Positions 25,866 through 34,487 of a DNA stretch of 64,000 bases are shown here, one piece after another. Every line of letters begins with the position of its first letter. Position 1 is the stretch's first letter. The stretch is from Oscillospiraceae bacterium (lineage in GTDB: Bacteria; Bacillota; Clostridia; Oscillospirales; Ruminococcaceae). The translations under genes were made by a program, and so were the position numbers. The stretch lies in assembly GCA_900768995.1 (NCBI GenBank), contig CAAGEZ010000017.1:56482-120481 (forward strand), written 5' to 3'. The notes under the pieces were generated by a model. The model was not told the DNA's origin, did not search any database, and saw only the letters and a program-made list of their open reading frames with translations.

Positions 25866-26169
25866 ATGTAACCCAACTTTCAATAGTATATTGTATGATA
25901 AATAAGCTGTCATAAATCGACATTTATATATAATTTATTATAGCATACATAATATCTTCTTTTGTTAATTTTTTTAGTATTTTGTGTTTCCACACAATTA
26001 TATTAATAAAGTATGCCTATTATTACAGATAATAAAAAGATAAGTTATAGTCAAAACGACCAAGTTGATAAATGCATCGGATAAATTTTGCTCAAACTAT
26101 AGAAATCCGCTGAAAAATGTTGTATAATAAAAATAATTATGCACCGAAAAAATAGAAAGGATCGATATT
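25866..26169. other. Divergent intergenic region with two promoters
   Basis: This 304-base A/T-rich gap separates the chemoreceptor from the cysteine desulfurase. On the minus strand a TATAAT (25942-25937) fits a -10 element for the receptor, without a good -35. A small inverted repeat TTGTGT/ACACAA lies at 25982-25997. A plus-strand promoter is listed separately. I see no gene or structured RNA in it. Confidence 0.5.
26100..26128 (+). promoter_or_regulatory. Probable promoter for the cysteine desulfurase operon
   Basis: TATAAT at 26123-26128 lies 17 bp after a weak TAGAAA at 26100-26105. Confidence 0.55.
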
Positions 26170-27306
26170 ATGCCAGCATATCTTGACAATGCCGCTACCA
26201 CAAAGCCCTGCGATGAAGCTATAAGTGCCTGCCTTGCGGCTATGACCGAAAATTACGGCAATCCCTCATCTTTACATAAAGTCGGACTGAGTGCTGAGCT
26301 TGCTGTCACCGACGCAAGAAAAGCCATTGCCGCAGCTCTTGTCTGCCAGCCCGAATGCATCACATTTACATCGGGAGCTACCGAAGCCAACAACACGCTT
26401 ATTCTCGGAGCTGCCGAGAATTACGGAAAGCGAAAGAAAAAGGTCGTTGTTTCCGCTGTTGAGCACCCATCTGTCGGTGAAACGATGAAGCTCCTTGAAA
26501 AGAACGGTTTTGAGATAGTACGCATCAAGCCCCAGCGTGACGGCTCAATTGATGCGGAGGAGTTTATAAACGCTGTTGACAGCAGCACTTTCCTTGTCTC
26601 CTGTATGTACGTGAACAATGAAACAGGAGCTGTTATGCCCGTCAAGCGAATTTTTAATCAGATAAAGAAGCTTTATCCAGACTGCATCACCCATTGTGAC
26701 GCTGTTCAGGCGTTTATGAAGCTACCCATAAAGACTGCTGACCTGGGTGCTGACCTTATCACGGTAAGCGGTCACAAGGTACACGCTCCTAAGGGTGTCG
26801 GAGCTATGTATATCCGAAAGGGCATCAGGATCGCACCCAGAATGCTTGGCGGCGGTCAGGAAAAAGGGCTGCGCTCGGGAACAGAATCCGTTCCACTTAT
26901 AAGCGCATTCGGAGCGGCTGTCCGTGCTCAGCTCCCCACTATCGCAACTGCATATTCCAATGCCGAAGAGCTTTGCGGACGGCTCAGGAAAAAGCTTTCA
27001 GCTCTTGATTACATCACAATAAATTCCAATGCGGAGAACCAGTGCCCATACATTCTCAACTTCTCCGTAAACGGCATTCGCTCGGAAATTATGCTTCATT
27101 TTCTTGAAAGCAAGAACATATTCGTGTCAAGCGGTTCTGCCTGCTCAAAGGGCGGTCACAGCAGCGTGCTCACAGCTATGGGAGTTCCCGACAAGACAGC
27201 CGATTCGGCTATAAGAGTATCATTTTCAAGAATGTCCTCCTGCGGCGAGGTCGAAGCCCTTGCCACCGCTTTGCAGGAAGGATATCTTAGCCTTGCGAAA
27301 AGATAA
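26170..27306 (+). CDS. Cysteine desulfurase (NifS/IscS family)
   Basis: A 378-residue PLP enzyme that takes sulfur from cysteine as an enzyme-bound persulfide. The N-terminus YLDNAATTKP, the PLP lysine in VSGHKVHAPKGVGA and the active-site cysteine in SSGSACSKGGH are all present. The short loop around the cysteine is of the NifS/IscS class (group I). With thiI two genes downstream, it is likely the sulfur donor for 4-thiouridine in tRNA. AAAGGATC precedes the ATG. The three genes 26170-29214 have gaps of only 17 and 19 bases and form one operon. Confidence 0.94.
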   Translation: MPAYLDNAATTKPCDEAISACLAAMTENYGNPSSLHKVGLSAELAVTDARKAIAAALVCQPECITFTSGATEANNTLILGAAENYGKRKKKVVVSAVEHPSVGETMKLLEKNGFEIVRIKPQRDGSIDAEEFINAVDSSTFLVSCMYVNNETGAVMPVKRIFNQIKKLYPDCITHCDAVQAFMKLPIKTADLGADLITVSGHKVHAPKGVGAMYIRKGIRIAPRMLGGGQEKGLRSGTESVPLISAFGAAVRAQLPTIATAYSNAEELCGRLRKKLSALDYITINSNAENQCPYILNFSVNGIRSEIMLHFLESKNIFVSSGSACSKGGHSSVLTAMGVPDKTADSAIRVSFSRMSSCGEVEALATALQEGYLSLAKR

Positions 27307-27323
27307 ATAAAGGACTGATAATA

Positions 27324-28007
27324 ATGGCGACTTTTCTTGTTGATTTCGAAAATGTTAATTCCTCAGGACTTACGGGTATAACGGATTTAGCAGAAAATGA
27401 TTCGGTATTTATTTTTTATACTCCAAATGCTGCCACGCTTAGCTTTGATGCACACAAAATGCTTATAGAAACAAAAGCTACCATAAAATATATAAATGTA
27501 GCGGCAGGCACAAAGAACGCTCTTGACTTTCAATTGGGTTCATTTTTGGGATATCTTATTGCTTTACACGAAAGCAGAGAGTTTTTCATAGTAAGCGCTG
27601 ATAACGGATTTCAGGCTGTAAAAAGCTTTTGGAAGAAATCTATGAAATTTTCAGACATTGAAATAAAGCTGATACCAAATATAAAAAATGCCGTTTCCGC
27701 AAAATCAGTCACCCCACCAAAAGAAAAAAAGCTTGTTGAAAGTCCTGATAAAACTGCTGACGAACCGGATATCTTATCTGAAACTGTAAGGATAAAGGAA
27801 ATATTCAGCACTGAACGTATTTCAAATAAGAACATCAGATCAATAATTCAGCTTGTGCAATCATCATCAGATAAACAGCATTTTTATACAAGTATGACAA
27901 AAAAATTTGGAATGGAAGAAGGTTTAAAATATTACAAGGCACTTCGCCCTGAATACGTGAACATAAGAAAACTCTCCAAAGAAGCCATTGATTCCATAAG
28001 CAATTAA
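27324..28007 (+). CDS. PIN/NYN-like domain protein of unknown role
   Basis: A 227-residue protein. The first 110 residues look like a PIN-like nuclease fold: an acidic strand FLVDFENVN, a helix and Asp in NALDFQLGSFLGYL, and a second acidic strand FFIVSADNGFQAV, which together would supply metal ligands. A charged linker and a helical C-terminal domain of about 90 residues follow. Base composition is more A/T-rich than the flanking sulfur genes, hinting at later insertion. It sits inside the desulfurase-thiI operon, so an RNA- or tRNA-related job is plausible but inferred. The fold assignment is motif-based. Confidence 0.75.
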   Translation: MATFLVDFENVNSSGLTGITDLAENDSVFIFYTPNAATLSFDAHKMLIETKATIKYINVAAGTKNALDFQLGSFLGYLIALHESREFFIVSADNGFQAVKSFWKKSMKFSDIEIKLIPNIKNAVSAKSVTPPKEKKLVESPDKTADEPDILSETVRIKEIFSTERISNKNIRSIIQLVQSSSDKQHFYTSMTKKFGMEEGLKYYKALRPEYVNIRKLSKEAIDSISN

Positions 28008-28026
28008 GTATGAAAGGATAAAATAA

Positions 28027-29214
28027 ATGAAAGAAATAATTCTGCTCAAAGAGGGCGAGATCGCTCTCAAGGGACTTAACAAGAGAAATTTCGAGGAAGC
28101 ATTCATCAAAAATCTCCGCCACCGCTTAAAGCCTCTGGGAAAATTCATCTACACCCGTTCGCAGTCTATGATATACTGCGAGCCTGCCGATGATACCATT
28201 GATATGGACGAAGCCGTTTCAAGAGCTTCAAAGGTGTTCGGTGCCGCCGCAATATGCCGTGCGATGATAACCGAGAAGGATTTTGATGTAATTACCCGTG
28301 ATGTTATGGAATACTGCGGTGACGAGCTTTCCTGCGCACGCACATTCAAGGTGCAGGCAAAGCGTTCCGACAAGCGTTTTCCTATGAGATCGCCTGAGAT
28401 ATGTGCAGAGCTTGGCGGACGTATCCTTGACAGATTTCCCCGCCTTGAAGTCGATGTAAAAAATCCCGATGTTACGGTAAATGTCGAAATAAGAGACACA
28501 AATGCATATATCCACACAGGAAACAGACCCGCCGCAGGGGGAATACCTGTGGGCACATCGGGCAAGGCTATGCTTCTCCTTTCCGGCGGAATCGACAGCC
28601 CCGTGGCGGGATATATGATGGCAAAGCGTGGAATCGACATTTCCGCTATTCATTATGTCTCTCCACCATATACCTCCGACAGAGCACGTCTCAAGGTCGA
28701 AAGACTTTGCGAAAAGATAACGCCTTGGTGCGGTGATACCACATTTTACTGTGTGCCCTTTACCGAAATTCAGGAAGCATTGAGAGACAACTGCCCCGAA
28801 GAGCTTTTCACTATTATTATGCGCCGTCTTATGATGGAAATTGCTCAGAGGATCTGCGAGAAAAATGACATCACCGCCCTTATCACAGGTGAGAGCGTTG
28901 GACAGGTGGCAAGCCAGACTATGGGTGCTATCGTATGCACTGACAATGCCTGCCGTATGCCTGTTTTCCGCCCCGTTATCGGTATGGACAAGAGCGAAAT
29001 AACCGCTATTGCACGAAAGATAGACACATTTGACATCTCTATCGAGCCATATGAGGACTGCTGCACAGTTTTCACACCCAAGCACCCCAAGACCCGTCCT
29101 ACCCTTGAAGAGGTCATTGCCGCTCAGAACTCATTTGACTTTGAACCCCTTATTCAGAAAGCGGTTGACGAAACAGAGGTCAAGAGATTTACAATAGGTT
29201 CGGCTCAGTTTTAA
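28027..29214 (+). CDS. thiI: tRNA 4-thiouridine synthetase (sulfurtransferase)
   Basis: A 395-residue ThiI. An N-terminal ferredoxin-like/THUMP region for tRNA binding (to about 165) is followed by a PP-loop ATPase domain with LLSGGIDSPVAGYMM, and the later signature CCTVFTPKHPKTRP. It adenylates uridine 8 of tRNA and accepts sulfur from a cysteine desulfurase; some homologs also serve thiamine synthesis. The C-terminal rhodanese domain of the enterobacterial protein is missing, as is usual in Firmicutes. It is cotranscribed with a desulfurase. Confidence 0.95.
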   Translation: MKEIILLKEGEIALKGLNKRNFEEAFIKNLRHRLKPLGKFIYTRSQSMIYCEPADDTIDMDEAVSRASKVFGAAAICRAMITEKDFDVITRDVMEYCGDELSCARTFKVQAKRSDKRFPMRSPEICAELGGRILDRFPRLEVDVKNPDVTVNVEIRDTNAYIHTGNRPAAGGIPVGTSGKAMLLLSGGIDSPVAGYMMAKRGIDISAIHYVSPPYTSDRARLKVERLCEKITPWCGDTTFYCVPFTEIQEALRDNCPEELFTIIMRRLMMEIAQRICEKNDITALITGESVGQVASQTMGAIVCTDNACRMPVFRPVIGMDKSEITAIARKIDTFDISIEPYEDCCTVFTPKHPKTRPTLEEVIAAQNSFDFEPLIQKAVDETEVKRFTIGSAQF

Positions 29215-29222
29215 ATTCTGCG

Positions 29223-29246
29223 GTCAATTTAATATTGACAGTTTTG
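29223..29246 (+). terminator. Weak possible terminator after thiI
   Basis: GTCAAT and ATTGAC arms enclose a 5-base loop and are followed by AGTTTTG. The A/T-rich stem is short, so the call is tentative. Confidence 0.35.
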
Positions 29247-29329
29247 TGTAAATAGAGTGAAATATCGCTCTGTATTGTAAAAAAGTACAGGCTGTATTTG
29301 ATATATGTCACAAAATTTGCGGGCTTTTA

Positions 29330-29358
29330 TTGACATCAGGGGCTAAAAAGTGTATTAT
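29330..29358 (+). promoter_or_regulatory. Sigma-A promoter of the sortase cluster
   Basis: TTGACA (29330-29335) and TATTAT (29353-29358) are 17 bp apart. No other good promoter is evident before 36 kb, so it may drive all four sortase genes and those behind them. Confidence 0.8.
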
Positions 29359-29451
29359 ATAATTATATAGGTGCCGATAAACGGGGTAAATCTTCACGGC
29401 ATCTCAGCCTGATGCATAAATTTCCTTTGCATCAGCAGGGAGAAACTTAAA

Positions 29452-30399
29452 ATGTCTATGTCAAAAAGCGCCAAAAAGGCATATAAAAAAGCTCTTAAGG
29501 CAAAGAAAAAAGCAAGAAGAGGACACTGGCTCCTCATACAAAAGGGCGACAGCGTCAAGGAAGTGCTGTCAAAGCTGTTTACACAGTTTGCGGTGCTGGT
29601 GCTCATCGGCTGCGGATTGGTGCTTGCAAATGAATTTAGGCTGTCATTTTCCGCAAAACAGCTGAATGACTCGCTGAAAGACCTGTATCAGTCCGTTATA
29701 AGCCACACTGCCGACGGTCATATAATGGCAGGTGCGGAGGAAATGCTGAAAATAAATCCCGACACTGTGGGCTATATCCGCATTGACGGCACAGAGGTGG
29801 ACTTCCCTGTTGTTCAGACCAACAACAATGAGGACTATCTCAAGACCGCTTTTGACGGCAGCAGCAACAAAGCGGGAACGGTTTTCCTCGATTACCGAAA
29901 TGTCCTTACCGCAAATAAACGCTCGGACAATCTTGTTCTTTACGGTCACAACCAGAAGGACAGAACGATGTTCGGAAGTCTTAAGGACTACAAAAAGAAC
30001 CTTAACCACTACATTCAGCACCCTACTATTACATTTAACTCGAATTATGAGTCCGATGTTTACAAAATTTTCGCTTATTTTGTAACTGAGGTCAAGCCAG
30101 AACAGACATCTGACGGTGTGATCTTTGATTACCATAATTACCTTGATCTTTCGGACAAGGCTGTTTACAATGACTTTATTGAAAATATCAATGAGCGCAC
30201 TCAGATAATCACATCTGTTGATGTGAAATACGGAGATGAATTTCTTACTCTCTCCACCTGCAGCAATGAGTTTGAGCCGTCAAGATTTGTTATTTTTGCC
30301 AGAAAAGTCAGAAAAGGCGAAGACCCCACTGTTGATACATCATCGGCTTATCTTAATCCAAACGCAAAGGAACCCGACTGGAAAGTCATTTTCAGATAA
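29452..30399 (+). CDS. srtB: Class B sortase, first of four in tandem
   Basis: A 315-residue membrane-bound transpeptidase. A basic N-terminus of about 30 residues is followed by the juxtamembrane stretch QKGDSVKEVLSK and one membrane helix (FAVLVLIGCGLVLA), then the sortase barrel outside. The catalytic triad is visible: His166 in YGHNQ, Cys270 in LSTC and Arg278 in PSRF. The insertion between the His and Cys strands and the overall order fit class B. It ends in the motif LNPNAKEPDW shared with the next two sortases. The gene has its own promoter and is followed by the second sortase after 29 bases. Confidence 0.94.
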   Translation: MSMSKSAKKAYKKALKAKKKARRGHWLLIQKGDSVKEVLSKLFTQFAVLVLIGCGLVLANEFRLSFSAKQLNDSLKDLYQSVISHTADGHIMAGAEEMLKINPDTVGYIRIDGTEVDFPVVQTNNNEDYLKTAFDGSSNKAGTVFLDYRNVLTANKRSDNLVLYGHNQKDRTMFGSLKDYKKNLNHYIQHPTITFNSNYESDVYKIFAYFVTEVKPEQTSDGVIFDYHNYLDLSDKAVYNDFIENINERTQIITSVDVKYGDEFLTLSTCSNEFEPSRFVIFARKVRKGEDPTVDTSSAYLNPNAKEPDWKVIFR

Positions 30400-30428
30400 T
30401 ACACAAAAAAGTTTCAGAGGTAGAATAA

Positions 30429-31379
30429 ATGAACAACAAAGAACAGAAATCAAGAACGGTCATCATAATAGTTGCATCAATAATACTTGTCATTTCTCTC
30501 GGCTATCTTGCATATTATCTTATTCAGGAAAAGCGTGCTGAGGACCTTAACAATGACCTTGCAAACCGCCACACCGATACTGTTATGATAACTCAGGAGA
30601 CCACCGTTCCCGAAACTACAACGATTTCCGAAACAACTACCGAGGCTACCACTGTTCTCGACCCTCTCGTTGAGCTTGACTCTATGAAGAGTTTTATTGC
30701 CGATAATCCCGATACAGCAGGCTGGATAACCGTCGGCGGAACATCTATCGACAATGTTGTTGTTCAGAATGATAACAATGATTACTACTTAAATCACGAT
30801 TTCTACGGAAGAAGCTCCCAGCCCGGAACAGTGTTTGCTGACTTCCGCTGTGTTGTAAACGACTACGGCTTCAGACAGAGCGACAACATCATTCTTTACG
30901 GTCACAATCAGGCCAACGGAACTATGTTCGGAACTCTTCAGAAATACAAGATAACCAAGCAGAACACTAGCAAGTTTGACTTCTATCTCCAGCACCCCAC
31001 ATTCACATTCTCCAACCTTTACGAGGAATATACATACAAGATAATTGCTCTCTTTGTCTGCGAGGTTGAACCCAGTCAGACAAGAGACGGCGTTGTTTTC
31101 GATTATCAGAATTATATCCGCTTCGGCTCAAAGGAATATACCTACGAGCAGTTTATGAAGAATATAACCGAGCGCTCAGAGATAATCACAGGAGTTGATG
31201 TTGAAGAGGGCGACCAGTTTATGACCCTTTCGACCTGCAGCAACGAATTTGAGCCTTCACGTTTTATCGTTATCGGCAGAAAAGTCCGTGAGGGCGAGAG
31301 CAACGAGGTAGATACTTCGCTTGCTAAGCTCAATCCTGATGCAAAGGAACCCGACTGGAACTTTATTTACGGTAACTGA
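30429..31379 (+). CDS. srtB: Class B sortase, second of four in tandem
   Basis: A 316-residue class B sortase. The N-terminal membrane helix (VIIIVASIILVISLGYLAYYL) starts near residue 10, with no long cytoplasmic tail. A Thr/Glu-rich linker (residues 50-80) leads to the catalytic barrel with His159 (YGHNQ), Cys270 (LSTC) and Arg278 (PSRF). The C-terminal motif LNPDAKEPDW matches the first sortase. It is the closest relative of the first copy in the window, so tandem duplication is likely. Confidence 0.94.
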   Translation: MNNKEQKSRTVIIIVASIILVISLGYLAYYLIQEKRAEDLNNDLANRHTDTVMITQETTVPETTTISETTTEATTVLDPLVELDSMKSFIADNPDTAGWITVGGTSIDNVVVQNDNNDYYLNHDFYGRSSQPGTVFADFRCVVNDYGFRQSDNIILYGHNQANGTMFGTLQKYKITKQNTSKFDFYLQHPTFTFSNLYEEYTYKIIALFVCEVEPSQTRDGVVFDYQNYIRFGSKEYTYEQFMKNITERSEIITGVDVEEGDQFMTLSTCSNEFEPSRFIVIGRKVREGESNEVDTSLAKLNPDAKEPDWNFIYGN

Positions 31380-31406
31380 TCCTTATAAAATTGAGGTAAA
31401 GATATT

Positions 31407-33329
31407 ATGTCAGATGAAAAGAAGGCCTCTGAAAAAGAGGCTGCCGTGTCAGATTATTTTGAAAGCCTCATCGGTGATTTTATCCCTGATGACATCAAAA
31501 GCGATCCGATGCCCGATGTAACTATAAATACCGATGATCCCCCAAAGGATATCAGAGATTTCTCAAAATTTTTCGATGATGCCACTGCATTCGGCAGCGG
31601 TTTTGAAAGCACCATTGACAAGCCTCCCGAGGATATTTCCGACGGAAAGGAAGAAAATGTAAGCTTCCCTAAGGAAAACACAGAAAATACTGATGATGAA
31701 GCGGTCAAGTCCGAGGAACAGAAGCCGACTATAACCGAACCCGTTACCGACGAGGACGGAATGATAGTTATATTCGACGAGGAAGCGGGCATCAACGCTA
31801 CCGGAACAGATATGGGAACAACTGCCGAAAAGACAGACACTCCCGAGAAACCTGAAAATGATTCCCCTGCTGAAGAAGAACACTCCGACAGTGAACCAGA
31901 GGAAAACTTTGAAGCAGACAGCAATATTGCTGATGATAAAAATGAGGAAGATAAAACTTCCGAATCCGAGAAAGTTGTTTCCGAGCCTGAGAACACTTCC
32001 TATGAAACCGAAAGAACAGAAGCTCCTAAAAAACGTCCATTCATTCAGGGCATTATCCCCTGGAAGGGCGACAGTGCACCTGAAATTATCAGAAAAATAG
32101 TTTTTATCGCTTCCACAGGCGTTTTTATTGCTGCGGGAATTATGCTTATAAGCACTCTTATCCAGTCAGAAGAAATGCTTGAGGAATCAGAGAGTATTGC
32201 CGAAATGGTAACGACTACGGTCGCCACTGAAATAAATGAGGAGGGCGAAATTGTCACCGTCCCCCCTACCACCGAAGAACGAATTGAGCACAATGAAAGC
32301 GTTATGGACAGCTTTATTGAGCTATCCGACAACGTTAAGGGCTTTATCGAGCTTGACGGCTGCGATATCAGACTTCCCGTTGTTCAAGGCACGGATAATG
32401 TTTATTATCTCACCCATACATACAATGACAGGAAGAACAAAGCAGGCTCCATTTTTATGGATTACCGCTGCACGGTCAGCGAAGATTACACATCTCCCAA
32501 TATCGTTCTTTACGGTCACAATCAGGAAGACGGCACGATGTTTGGAAATCTGAAATTCTACAAAAACAACGTTGATTTTTACAAGAAAAATCCTATGGTC
32601 GTATTTAATACCGAATATGGTATCGGTGATTACATCATTTTCGGATATTTCGTGACCAACGTTTATGAAAAGCAGGATTCCAAGGGAGAGGTTTTCCATT
32701 ATCACGATTACATCGAAACACTGAGCAATGAAAGCACATTCAACTGGTATATGGGTCAGGTGAATGAACGCAATCAGATAATCCCTCCTGTTGACGTTGT
32801 TTTCGGGGACAAGCTCCTTGTTCTTTCAACCTGCAGCAACGAATACTCGGATTCGAGATTTGTTGTTATGGCGAGAAAAGTCCGTGAGGGTGAAGATGTT
32901 TCCGCTATCGACTTTTCCACCGCAAGGCTCAATCCCAATGCAAAGCAGATAGACTGGGATGCTATTCTCAGCAGGACATCACCAACAACAACTTCTGAAA
33001 CAACGACCGTTTCGGAAACTACTACAACCACAGTTACCACAACTGTTACAACGACCGAAACCACCACTTCCGAAGTCACAACAGAAGCGACAACTACACC
33101 AAGAACTCTCAAAATAGACCACGAAGAGAGATCAAGGCTCGGCTTTGCTCCGATATATGAAAACGGAACCAAGGCTGCCTGCTATACCGACCCTACAACA
33201 GCTCCCGAGGAGACTGCCGTTCCTGACAGCTCTGACGGTGATACTACGGCAGCTTCTTCCGCCGCATCTGCTGTGAACGGTACAACTGCCCCTGTTACCG
33301 AACAGACAACTGCTATGGCAAACACATAA
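31407..33329 (+). CDS. srtB: Class B sortase with acidic N-terminal extension and Thr-rich tail, third of four
   Basis: A 640-residue composite. Residues 1-205 form a highly acidic, low-complexity cytoplasmic region. Then comes the juxtamembrane PWKGDSAPEIIRK, a membrane helix near 225-250 and the sortase barrel with His371 (YGHNQ), Cys476 (LSTC) and Arg484 (DSRF). After the sortase-typical ending LNPNAKQIDW comes about 110 residues dominated by Thr, Ser, Glu and Val, forming an outside tail without LPxTG-type ending. Ordinary class B sortases are near 250-300 residues, so both extensions are additions. It is cotranscribed with its neighbours (27-base gap before, 46 after). Confidence 0.92.
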   Translation: MSDEKKASEKEAAVSDYFESLIGDFIPDDIKSDPMPDVTINTDDPPKDIRDFSKFFDDATAFGSGFESTIDKPPEDISDGKEENVSFPKENTENTDDEAVKSEEQKPTITEPVTDEDGMIVIFDEEAGINATGTDMGTTAEKTDTPEKPENDSPAEEEHSDSEPEENFEADSNIADDKNEEDKTSESEKVVSEPENTSYETERTEAPKKRPFIQGIIPWKGDSAPEIIRKIVFIASTGVFIAAGIMLISTLIQSEEMLEESESIAEMVTTTVATEINEEGEIVTVPPTTEERIEHNESVMDSFIELSDNVKGFIELDGCDIRLPVVQGTDNVYYLTHTYNDRKNKAGSIFMDYRCTVSEDYTSPNIVLYGHNQEDGTMFGNLKFYKNNVDFYKKNPMVVFNTEYGIGDYIIFGYFVTNVYEKQDSKGEVFHYHDYIETLSNESTFNWYMGQVNERNQIIPPVDVVFGDKLLVLSTCSNEYSDSRFVVMARKVREGEDVSAIDFSTARLNPNAKQIDWDAILSRTSPTTTSETTTVSETTTTTVTTTVTTTETTTSEVTTEATTTPRTLKIDHEERSRLGFAPIYENGTKAACYTDPTTAPEETAVPDSSDGDTTAASSAASAVNGTTAPVTEQTTAMANT

Positions 33330-33375
33330 ATAACAGGGTGCGGCAAATAAAAATGATTTTAAGAGGTTATTTCAT

Positions 33376-34413
33376 ATGTCAATGAGCGATGAAGCAAGAG
33401 GCTCTGCCCCCAGAAGGTACAAAAAAAATAAAGTCAAGAAAAGCTTTAAGGAATCTTTTTTCCCTCAGAAGGGTGACAGCTCCTCGGAAGTCATAAGCAA
33501 GCTTATCGTGCTTTTATCAATAGTTGTGCTTATTGTCTGTGCCATAATTCTCGGGAACTATTTTTACCAGATGTACGAGGCAAAGCAGAATCACAATACT
33601 CTGAAAGTCATCTATCAGAAGGCACAGCAGTCAGTCATTTCAAATGAACTTCCTGTTGAGACACAGCCCGCCGATAATGCAGAGACAACTCCCGAAGAGC
33701 GCATTCCCCTGCCCATACTTCCCGCTGCGCAGGAGCTGCTTGCCATTAATCCCAACACTATCGGATATGTGCGTATCCCCAACTGTGTTGATGAACCTGT
33801 TGTCAAGGGCACAGATAATGAGTATTACCTTAACCACAATTTCTACGACAACCAGAGACAGTGCGGAACCTGCTTCGCCGATTACCGAAATGTTGCCACC
33901 GATTATGAGCGTTCTGATAACATTATCCTTTATGCCCACAATCAGAAAGACGGCACAATGTTCGGAAATCTGGACTACTACCGCTGGGACCCCGCATATT
34001 GGCTCAAAAATCCGTTTATCTACTTCAACACAAACTACTCCGAGGACACTTATGTTATCATCTCCTCATTTGTTATAAATACAAAGCCCGAGCACGATGA
34101 TAACAGACCTCTTTTCGATTATCAGAACTACATCGACTTCAATGACGATTATCCATATGAAAAATTTATGGACGAGATCACTAAGCGCAGCACCATCATC
34201 ACGGGTGTTGACTGCAATGAAGACGATGAGTATCTCACGCTTTCCACCTGCTCCACCGAATGGGACGATTCCCGTCACATTCTCGTAGCAAGAAAGCTGA
34301 GAGACAGTGAAACTGCTGACAGCATCGACACAACAAAGTTCAGCAAGAACCCCAACCCGAAATGGCCCGCCATCTACTATAAATATAACGGCGGTACATA
34401 TATAGACGAGTGA
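33376..34413 (+). CDS. srtB: Class B sortase, fourth of four in tandem
   Basis: A 345-residue class B sortase. A basic N-tail with PQKGDSSSEVISK precedes a membrane helix (IVLLSIVVLIVCAIIL). A linker leads to the barrel with His188 (YAHNQ, where the other three have YGHNQ), Cys292 (LSTC) and Arg300 (DSRH). It lacks the LNPNAK ending and finishes with a Pro/Tyr-rich segment, so it is the most diverged of the four. The active site is complete. It precedes a SpoIID-domain gene by 74 bases. Confidence 0.93.
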   Translation: MSMSDEARGSAPRRYKKNKVKKSFKESFFPQKGDSSSEVISKLIVLLSIVVLIVCAIILGNYFYQMYEAKQNHNTLKVIYQKAQQSVISNELPVETQPADNAETTPEERIPLPILPAAQELLAINPNTIGYVRIPNCVDEPVVKGTDNEYYLNHNFYDNQRQCGTCFADYRNVATDYERSDNIILYAHNQKDGTMFGNLDYYRWDPAYWLKNPFIYFNTNYSEDTYVIISSFVINTKPEHDDNRPLFDYQNYIDFNDDYPYEKFMDEITKRSTIITGVDCNEDDEYLTLSTCSTEWDDSRHILVARKLRDSETADSIDTTKFSKNPNPKWPAIYYKYNGGTYIDE

Positions 34414-34487
34414 TATTAAGTCACTCAAAGGATATCTGCACTTGATCCTAAAAAAAGAGAGAAAAACATACGAGAAAGGATAATACT

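Noticed and set aside
28228..29085. A 285-codon minus-strand open frame opposite thiI
   Set aside because: thiI is complete with conserved motifs; the antisense frame has none.
32985..33105. Repeated ACA/ACC-rich sequence that looks like a DNA tandem repeat
   Set aside because: It is in-frame Thr-rich coding sequence of the third sortase with varied codons, not a DNA repeat or CRISPR.
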